The notes below the pieces were generated by a model. That model was not told the origin of the DNA. It made no database searches and saw only the letters and a list, made by a program, of their open reading frames with translations. A stretch of 64,000 bases of DNA, taken from Diplocarpon mali. Taxonomy: Eukaryota > Ascomycota > Leotiomycetes > Helotiales > Drepanopezizaceae. Location of the stretch: NCBI GenBank assembly GCA_024741835.1, contig JAENRP010000090.1, positions 1 to 64,000 on the forward strand, given 5' to 3'. Made by a program: the position numbers and the translations under genes. Shown in pieces: positions 55,901 to 64,000 of the stretch; the first letter of the stretch is position 1, and each line of letters opens with the position of its first letter.

Positions 55901-58900
55901 AAAAATCTTTGATTATGCGACCTTATCTGTGTTTGAATTAGTAATGATTGAAAATAACGATAGAAATACAAATTTAACCCTTTTCAGATGAATTGATGCA
56001 TTTTATATAGAAAGACTCGCCTATATTAGTAGAATATACACGACAGTGAAGTAATCTGCGGCGAAGCAGATGTATAATTAGCAGCAGCTGGGATTAATGC
56101 CATACTTACGCACAAGGCCTTTCGTAGCGCGCCAAAGTAGGCTTTAACTGTTCTTCTTTCTAAATGCAAGTTTGTGAAATATGAAGTGCTGCATCTAGAG
56201 CGTACTATAAATAGCCCGTTATAGCGAAAGTGAGATGGTCATAAGTTTCGGTTTAAAGGTTAAGACTTGATCTTATAGCTTTATACGCCGAAACAGCGAA
56301 GCAGTTATACCGTAGCACTTCCAATTATGTTTCAAATATATTGGCAGTAAAGCCCGCTGGATTATCTGGTTAACTATGCAAATAATCATTTCCAAGCGTA
56401 TAGTCACTTTTTCATACCTCGAGAAATCCCGAACTGCTCTCGCACTTAAGTTTTCTAAAGCTAAATCAATAACTGCTTCGAGGATATATGATCTGAAAAT
56501 CTGATTTCCCAAAATAATATTACCTGAATTCCGTAAATTAAACCTGGAGTAATCATAGAGAGGTGTAGCAGTATTCCGAATTTAATTCTATTTCCTTACT
56601 TTCTAGTGACATGCAGCCTCTCCCAACAAAGCGGGAGCCAGAGGCTTGGCCTAAATAGGCTTTTAAGCCGCGGTTCGATCGCGACTCTTTATACAATTAT
56701 AATTTGAATAAAATTTTCAATGCTGTTTTTGAGCTAATAGGTCTGGCTAATATCTGACTAAGGCTATAGACGTTTTCTACTTTAGAGCTACTATTTACTA
56801 TAGGATTTACGGAAATTCTAAGAAGATCGTACCTGCAGTGAAAAGAAACTCCAGATCAGTTTAAAAGCTCGTCTAATTCACTCAGATCGCAAATTAATAT
56901 TTTTCTAAATAATGATTCTTGTAGTTTCATACAAACGACTTAGTAACCTACAATAGAAGAGCCATCGCAGATAGTAGCTTCTAGAAGATTCCAAGGCTGC
57001 TCTAATTGAGAGCATTATGAAAAGATATGTTTTAAAATGAATTTCAGACATGGGCTAGCTAAAGTCGCCAAAACAGAAATGTAACAGCCAATGACTCTTT
57101 CTGTAAGAAGAAATTTCTTCTACGGAGCATTACAAGCTTATCATACTGGTACATTCTTTATGTGCCATAATCTCTGAGTAGCTACTACTATTATTCATAA
57201 TAAGAATTCGGGAAGTGAGTAAGATATTTAGGATAATGGTATGAGGTTGAGAACTGACTCTTGGATATATTCGCTTCAAAAACCGCGCTCATATCCTGCA
57301 ACTTTGGTAAACTAAATATGCTAGTAAGAAGGCAATTTTGAATGCTATCTTGAGAAATTAAATAGTATTCTATTCCTTGAATATTCTCTGGTCTCCCAAT
57401 CTAATTTCGATCAAACCTTGATAGAATCTTTTTTTAAGGCAGAGACCAGTCCAAGGTGGCGGGATCAGCAGAATTCCATAGGAAGATCAATGAAAAAAAA
57501 GGTACCTCTGTATATTTACCCGGTATCATCGACAGCAGCGGGAAACTTCCAGATATACTTAAGAATATAAAAGCCGAACAACAGGCGGCTCCAGCACATC
57601 TGGCCGAAGTTTTGTATCTGCAGGGATAGCGTCTCAAATAATATCTGAACCAGCCAGAGTCCGCCATTTAAGTAAGTCCCAGTGCTGCAGTAGGCATCAT
57701 ATCTCCACAAGTGATATAAGTCAGCAAGATAGAGCCCAAATCTCCACCCTTGTCCAAGTGATAGTTATATATATGTGCGCTTACAGTTTTTCCATTATCG
57801 CCTTTGCCCAATAGTAACAGATTCGGGATGCAAGTCAGATATACAACGAAAAATTTTTCTTAGAAACGAAAATATTTCAACACCTATAAATTATCTCAAA
57901 TTAATCTTTAAAGAGAAGTGTCGCACCTCGATCATTTCAGGTTTACCACAAATCTCCAGCAGATATGCACTCCCAAGTCCCGGTTCTATTCTGAGTCTGT
58001 GAGACTGGCAGCGGGTACGCTCTTCGTCATGTCTAGCATCTAAATGCCCTTCAGACAGTTCTCGGATTACATCTGACCGATAAAGTGGATTCTCAGCAGG
58101 AAAATACGGCCATTCTCAGGCAAAGTCTCTCTGGAAGCACTTCGGTAAATTACCTCCTCTGATAACCTTTCATTTCAATACTCCAACAATATCGATTAAC
58201 TTACGGATATCCAAGTACTTGCAAGGTTCATAGTCAACTATATCCTATCAAAACTCTAGTACGTCTATAGTCCCTTTTGCTGCCGCACAGTTCTGCCGGG
58301 GCCGGCATAGAAGAGAAGAACAGGTTGGTAGAAACCGTCTATCTGTAGCTATAAATACTGCTTCTCAGTTCCTGCGGCACCCGTATTCTATTCAGTGGTC
58401 TCCCGAAACAAGAAAATCGCACATGGTGATAGTGAGAAACTTTCAGATAGTGCCTTCGGACAGATGAGCAGTTCTATAACCATGATTCTGTCCTGAAGTC
58501 TCTCTTTACTGAGAGTCAGACTTTATATATGCAAGGATATCATATATTCTTACGAGGTGGTAGTAAGGGACTGTTATGGCTTGAGTATTGCTTCGGGTCT
58601 CGAAGTGTTTCCGTATACACTGCGGAAGAGTTTGAGGAGGACCGGCGGATAGATGTATACTGTATTGCAGGCGTCGACCATAAAGAATATAATAAGGATA
58701 TAAGAGCACTATACTGCAATGCTAGTACTGAAAAATAGCTAAACTCCCCTGGAAATACGAATAGGTTTTATCAGTTGGCGGCATGAAAGTTCTTGGTTAG
58801 TTCTTGGGAGTGCATGGCAGACAAGTACTCTAGATAAAGAATCTATTCTCGTGGATGCTTGAATTATCAGCTCACTGTGATCAGCTGTAAGCTTTCATGC

Positions 58901-59356
58901 AAAAGTTCTCCGAGTCTCGGTCTCTTGATCCGAGATTATACGCATTAAAGTCACTTGTTTTACACAGGAGATCAATTTGAGTGAATAAAAACTCATATGC
59001 GGAAGTGTAGCAGGTAGTATCATCTTTTTATATTGAAGCTGATGCCTGAATTCAATACCAGGAGTGAACTCGCTAGTCAATCGCTTGTCATGAAGCTACT
59101 CTACTCTTTCAACGCACTAGCTGAAACGGGACCTGTATACACGTATATATGATCCTACAAGACAATCTCATAAATCTGTATTGAACACGATAAGTGCATC
59201 AAATCCAGTTTCTCTCAGAATATACTCAATCCTTGGTTGTGTAAAGATAGCCTCATCTTGCAGATCACTTGATACATGGCTGATGCCTTGAGACGCGAAG
59301 TAAATAAAAGGAACAAAAAGAAAAACAAGAATAACAACAACATCAACAACATCAAC
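52976..59356. other. AT-rich gene-poor region with coding relics
   Basis: 6.4 kb. No intact gene found. Protein-like scraps, each lacking a start or broken by stops, occur near 53914-54190 (+), 54371-54658 (+), 54697-55164 (-), 57434-57710 (-) and 58550-58738 (+). A tRNA-like A-box/B-box pair is near 56647-56682. None is assignable to a family. Base composition and decay resemble old repeats. Confidence 0.5.
54697..55164 (-). pseudogene. Possible decayed gene, unknown
   Basis: Two successive minus-strand frames, 55164-54973 (ending EELCYYHDLN) and 54879-54697 (starting MAEVGLGSIGSENAMQYRAY), look coding in composition but are separated by stops. They might be exons of one lost gene. No homology recognised. 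Confidence 0.2.
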
Positions 59357-60416
59357 ATGTCAGATCAAGAGCAAAATACAAAACGTATCAAGCTAGAGGA
59401 CCTGAGCTACGGCTCAAAGTGGGAGGATATACCTGTTGCTATATCTGCAAATGATTCTAATAAGTCCAAGGAAGGCTTCACAGAGCACAGCAGCTCTCAA
59501 GATTTTCTTGCCAGCATCTCCAATAATAAGAATTTTGCAGAAACAGGTTCCATCCAAGAGATCAAAGAAGAGCATTCTCCAAACATCCTTCAGATCCCAC
59601 AACATGCATCTGGAAGTCCCGACGCTCAGTACAACAGGCCGCTTCAACCCAAGACTTCCATTAGAAGCCAATGGAAGTTCAGTGCCCATGCAAACCTGGG
59701 TCCCGCCAAATCGGATAAAGTCATCGCCTATGCGAAGAAGCGAGCTACCAGTGCAGGCAGCACAGAAGTAAGTGCTCTTATTATATTCTTTTCTCAAAAA
59801 GCAGCGACTAAATCGGCTCTAGAATCCTATTGAACAGACCGAAAACTGGGGAAGGAGAGAAGTCCTCTGTTACGAAGAAGAGCTAGGCAGAGTCCGCGAT
59901 AATTATGGAGGCGCCGTTCCGAAACATCTTGCATTCCGCGAAAGATCTAGCAAGTCGAGGCGATCTCCAAAACGTGCCATGGTCTGGATTACGGAAGACG
60001 AGGCAGTGCTACTAAGTGCTGACCGAGTCAGTAATGGCGGGAGCCTGCTCAAGAATCCTGCATTCGGAAGAAAAAAGGATCCAGATACAGTGCGGTTGCG
60101 ACGATTATTTGAGGTTGATGTTATCGCAAATAGTAAGGTGCTTGAAGACTGGCAAGACAGACAGCGAAGACAAGCAGGGGTCAATGTCGAGTATATGACA
60201 CTAGAGAGAAAGGAGGGGGTCAAGAAGGCTAAAGAGATCATTGCGGCATATCGATTACAGCGGATTAATGCGAGAAGATTAGTCTCAAAGAACAGTGCTG
60301 GCTCCGGGATTGATACTGACGAGGGTAGAGATGAGATGAGAGATTCTGATGCCGAGGGTGTCGATTTGGAGCAAGGAGATGAAGGCTCAAAAGCCATCAA
60401 ATCAACCCAGCTATAA
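59357..60416 (+). CDS. Hypothetical charged protein, 329 aa (or 356 aa from an upstream ATG), two exons
   Basis: Exon 1 is 59357-59767, donor GTAAGT; exon 2 is 59838-60416, acceptor GAACAG; phase 0. The chosen start is MSDQEQNTKRIKLEDLS, because the in-frame ATG at 59276 would add 27 residues of Lys/Asn/Ile repeats encoded by CAA-type leader sequence. The N-half is Ser/Asn-rich and polar. The second exon has ENWGRREVLCYEEELGRV, AMVWITEDEAVLLSADR, RLRRLFEVDVIANSKVLEDW and a basic helix KEGVKKAKEIIAAYRLQR, then an acidic tail. It reads as a soluble, helical, possibly nuclear protein. No family recognised. It is the only likely intact gene in the last 11 kb. Confidence 0.6.
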
Positions 60417-63311
60417 TTCCTGGATATTCTCAAGACAACAGCACTGGCCGAAACCGACTCGAACAACCGTTACCTAAGATGGACGCCAATTTATTAAAGC
60501 GCAATTCGAACAAGATGTTCAGCTCCACTAGCAACAATCAGATCCAATTGAATGCGCGTGAATGACAACCGTCGTCTGCCCCAGCCCTCGATGGACCGAC
60601 GCACCTTTGATGTTCTCACTTTGCTATTCCCGAGAAATTCCATAAGTCTTTCGAATATATACCCTGGTGAAATGGCCAACATCAACTGATCCTCAGGCTT
60701 AAATTTTATGTATAGTAACTTGAACTAGTTAGATCGGAAAACAGAAGATTCTGGGATCTGCAGCAAGATTGGAATTCACAGGAAAATTGGAATTCTGATA
60801 AGGTTAATGGAATAAGGGTATCGAAGCAGTCTGAAATCATTACAATTACTGTATAGCAGAATGATTCTCACAAGAGGCAAGTTATTCTAGAGCAAGATCT
60901 CACTTGGAATTTGCTTCCTTGTAGATAGCTATCGAATGAAGCCTTTCGACGTAGTCTATACCATGGCTCCCATCACTTTTCTTCCGTCTAAAATGATGAT
61001 GCCGCGACCCAGGTTCTCCGCCCGCCCCTCTTCCTCCACTGAATTTGTTTTTCCTGCCTCACTACCAATACCCAACTTGGAATAATTGCGAAAAAGTGAT
61101 AGAGCCCTGTTCCGGAAGTATCCCCAAGATTCGAGCGGTAGTCTTTGCTTCGGTGCATTATTATCTGTGGCGAGGCCAAGTTTCTTTGATTTCGGAAGAT
61201 TCGAAAAACAGGCTATCCCAGGTAGAGATGTCCTGGAGGCAGAGAGGTTACGACGGCCACGACGTGTTTCTAACATAATTTGAGAGCTTTGCTACTCATA
61301 TAGGATTCTGCTAGAGATTTGAGCCAAAAAAAACCCGAAACTAGAGGGCCCAGAATGAGTACTTATATTTTGTATACTTCAGGAGCGGCGTGTTACTGAC
61401 ACTACCAGCTTTTATGCAATAGCGGACCGAACACCCAATCCCAAGCGCCAGAAAATAGATCACAATGGATATGGCAGCACTTGAATAATTACAGGGACAA
61501 ATTAATTTGACACCATTCACCGAAGTTTAGGGCCAACTATGGACTGATGGAGACGATCAAACGAACGGAGGCTAAGAAGATCGAGGGTCAAAAGATGAAA
61601 GAACACGCTGCGGAAATACGAATATCAAAGACTAGAAGGTTGTCCTATGCCTCTTTTTCCCTGTCTAGATTGAGGGTACAGCTTACTTGACGGTCTTAAT
61701 CGACCGGGTGAGGAGGAGAGAATCAGTATAGCATCACATGGAGAGCTGGCCGAGTGTAATAATGCAGAGAAAGCAAGCAGAGAGGCATTGATACGAAACC
61801 CACTTTCCCACATAAAATCTTGATGGACTTGTAGATCGTCCCCCATTTACCTCCCAGGTCAGCGTCTCGAATGTCAGGTCTCGTGCTGAGAAGCCCAACG
61901 GCAAGGTTGTTACTAGGTTTGCTGCATAAATATCGTCATCGGTCTCTGCCACTTCGCCGTTTGAGCCAAACCCATCACAGCGCCATTCGTGAGTTTCAAT
62001 GACACTAATCTTTTTTCTTAACTGGTCCAGCTACACTGAATCATATTTCTTAGTTGCCAGAGTGCTAGTCGTTGCTTCTAATCGGTGCTTCTGGTCAAAG
62101 CTTTCTTTGATCCGGGTCCCTTGACAGCATGAGAGACTGATCTTGTGGATTATCCATGCCTCAAATTAGGAGCGGGCCACGCTTCTGGATAATTAGTTTT
62201 TTCCTAGTCGGATATAAGCAAGAGGTCTAGAGCTTGTGTGAACCCAGAAGAGTCGAATCTGTATCTAGCGTTCAGATCAAAGTGTTAAGTTTGACTAAGC
62301 GTTGGTCTGGCCCTGAGGCATTGTTTCGGTACTTCTTTGATAAGTCAAAATGAAGATTGGTGGTTAGATAGTATATTCTGGCCCAGAATGTGTAGCTGTG
62401 GTCTAAGGGTCTCCCAGGGTTTTTACCACCAAACAGGTAGGTCCGAAGGATTACGAGGCCAGATTCTTTGCAACCACGAGGCAGTTTCCACCAAGATGTA
62501 AATTATCAAGCTTAAAGCGTACTAATCCTCACCCTCGCCTTGCGAAATACACACAGCTGATTAGATGAGGCAGCAGTTGTTACGCGGCGGCATGGCTCTG
62601 GTGCGCGTGTTCCTTAAATTCTGTAAATAGCTGCAGAGCCATATCTTAAAGTTTGCGAATACTTCACAAGGTAGTATTTCGCACGTCTGATTCTGCACTG
62701 AGCTCAATTTATGAAGTTCTTAATTTTGCTGGAACAATTGGGCAAGGGAAGTGAAGTTTGCAGCGGTTGATTTGTCCCTATAGAGGACGCTAGTAGAAAT
62801 GCCGAAGTCTCGCCAAGAGCAGGCTTGAAAGTAAACAAATCGGCATGGGTATCCACCGCTGGGCACTTTGTAACTTTATGATTTCTGGTTACTCACCAAG
62901 ATCTTTTGCAGTCTCCATGCACGTATCGCTGCATCATGATGCTAACAGAATAAAGCTTGCAAATGGTATTGAGCTGGTATACTGTACATGTTAAATTTTA
63001 TATTGTGTCATTTCTTTCAACTTCCTTCAAATCTCTAGTGAAACATCCTGGCAATAGAGATAAGAACCGCATCTAGATAACAGGTCTTGGGATTCTTTCA
63101 GAAGCTGTCTTACACAATTTTTTTCCTGACCTGTTTCTGCTTCAAGGTGAATTTCAGAATATGAAGCGATGGATAGAAGAGGCTCATGAGCTGTTCAACT
63201 TGAAGTATCCAAACTAAGTTCTCTAGCCAGCCTATACATTTCCAAGCAAATGAAGCAAGATATATTCAGCTTAGGAAGCTTCTGGGCTATCAATACTCAC
63301 TGCCCCCCTTG
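60417..63311. other. AT-rich gene-poor region
   Basis: No intact gene. Contains the exon-like segment at 61851-62030 and a 106-codon minus ATG frame at 61276-60956 (starting MLETRRGRRNLSASRTSLPG) without motif. Confidence 0.5.
61851..62030 (-). pseudogene. Orphan exon-like segment, 60 codons
   Basis: Open for exactly 180 nt between an acceptor-like CAGTGTAG and a donor-like GTAAAT. It reads LDQLRKKISVIETHEWRCDG, then AETDDDIYAANLVTTLPLGF and ends FETLTWE. Composition is protein-like, unlike the AT-rich flanks. No partner exons are visible, so it is probably a remnant. Confidence 0.3.
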
Positions 63312-63338
63312 NNNNNNNNNNNNNNNNNNNNNNNNNNN
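63312..63338. other. Assembly gap (27 N)
   Basis: Run of N flanked by C-rich sequence (GCCCCCC before, CCCTACCCCCC after), suggesting an unresolved homopolymer. Confidence 0.99.
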
Positions 63339-64000
63339 CCCTACCCCCCAAATCTTGCGCAGCAGAGCAGACGTGGCAGCGTACATGATGCAAACAGAAG
63401 GTACTGAGTATATTAGCTTTTTTTAGTCTATAAAAGATTTCGGCGGGTTATGTCTCGCTCGTTATGAGATATTTGACGAGAAAAACGTTGATTACTGGTA
63501 ATAGGCGCATCGATCGCCGGGGCGGAGACGCTTGGCGATCCACCGCCCCGATCCTCGCCCATCTTCTCCGGAAATTAAGTTTTTTCCTGTGCCGTAATTG
63601 ATTGAGTCGCCGCAGTAACCTTGAAAGAATAGAGGTGCGTCAGCTTGACAGGAGTTTTGAATATCCTCTCTAGGGACATTGCATATTCAACCTGCTTGAT
63701 ACTGGTTCTGTCCATCATACTATTCTGATAAACTTTAACTATTGATTTTATCAGCCTCCGCTTATCGCCAAGGTATTATTCACATTGATGAAGCTCAATT
63801 ATGCTCCTGCTGCTCTGGCTCGTCCATTGTTGCCCTGGATCACCAGCATTACACGAAAGGCTTCTACAATATTTAGCGGCTGATTCATGGTGTTGATATC
63901 CAGAACCCCGATTTCTTTGCTGTTTGTTTGTGCCATAACCAATCAAGGTGGGACGGCGCAGCGGTGAATTTCTCTCGATATATTCGTCGCTTCGCGTTCG
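63339..64000. other. No gene seen; GC-rich imperfect palindrome at 63505-63550
   Basis: A 45-60-bp GC-rich patch with GGGGCGG and CCGCCCC in inverted order interrupts AT-rich DNA. The end of the window contains short protein-like stretches broken by stops. Confidence 0.5.

Noticed and set aside
60956..61276. 106-aa minus frame beginning MLETRRGRR
   Set aside because: No motif, AT-rich context, and a comparable + frame overlaps it.
1..64000. CRISPR array, rRNA operon or canonical tRNA gene
   Set aside because: No regular spacer array, no rRNA-like block, and the only Pol III-like boxes (56647-56682) do not fold as a tRNA. A fungal nuclear context also makes CRISPR implausible.

Overview
The window is from a filamentous ascomycete (Pezizomycotina). 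Introns are short (about 46-130 nt) with GT..AG ends and CTGAC/CTAAC/TACTAAT-type branch sites. The proteins include fungus-specific families (BIG1, fungal 161-aa tropomyosin, Csi2-like). The transposon block shows mass C-to-T/G-to-A decay at CpA/TpG, the signature of repeat-induced point mutation (RIP). Species cannot be fixed from the sequence; all family names rest on motif recognition, without database search.

Layout. (1) 1-11961: an AT-rich, RIP-ruined nest of Ty1/copia retrotransposons. Two copies of element A (195-bp LTRs, TGTTG..CAACA type) lie in opposite orientation, forming arms of about 4.1 kb around a 1.07-kb loop. The loop carries the reverse transcriptase of a second copia, element B, whose RNase H and probable 3' LTR lie at 11193-11961 on the other strand. 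Target-site duplications show that the loop has been inverted by exchange between the two A copies. (2) 12-15.5 kb: GC-normal DNA without a convincing intact gene. (3) 15.6-26.4 kb: a gene-dense island with a DUF3237 protein, a securin-like protein, tropomyosin, Rrp17, BIG1, Fcf1 and a Csi2-like membrane protein. (4) 26.4-35 kb: gene-poor, with two small hypothetical genes and a broken ABM-type monooxygenase relic. (5) 35-53 kb: a DUF3494 ice-binding protein, an ER cyclophilin with two possible C-termini, mitochondrial ribosomal protein Sws2, a hypothetical basic protein, an F-BAR/DEP/RhoGAP protein (Rgd2-like), a membrane dipeptidase and an 828-aa protein with repeated aromatic/glycine motifs. 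(6) 53-64 kb: AT-rich and gene-poor, with one two-exon hypothetical gene (59.4-60.4 kb), exon-like relics and a 27-N assembly gap.

The housekeeping genes are organised as divergent pairs (securin-like/TPM1, RRP17/BIG1, FCF1/Csi2-like, cyclophilin/SWS2, RGD2-like/dipeptidase), several with convergent 3' ends between pairs. Functionally they cover actin cables and Rho signalling (tropomyosin, Rgd2-like), small-subunit rRNA processing (Rrp17, Fcf1), the secretory pathway and wall (BIG1, cyclophilin, Csi2-like) and mitosis (securin-like). The least expected items are the ice-binding protein, the dual-C-terminus cyclophilin and the molecularly dated inversion in the transposon nest.
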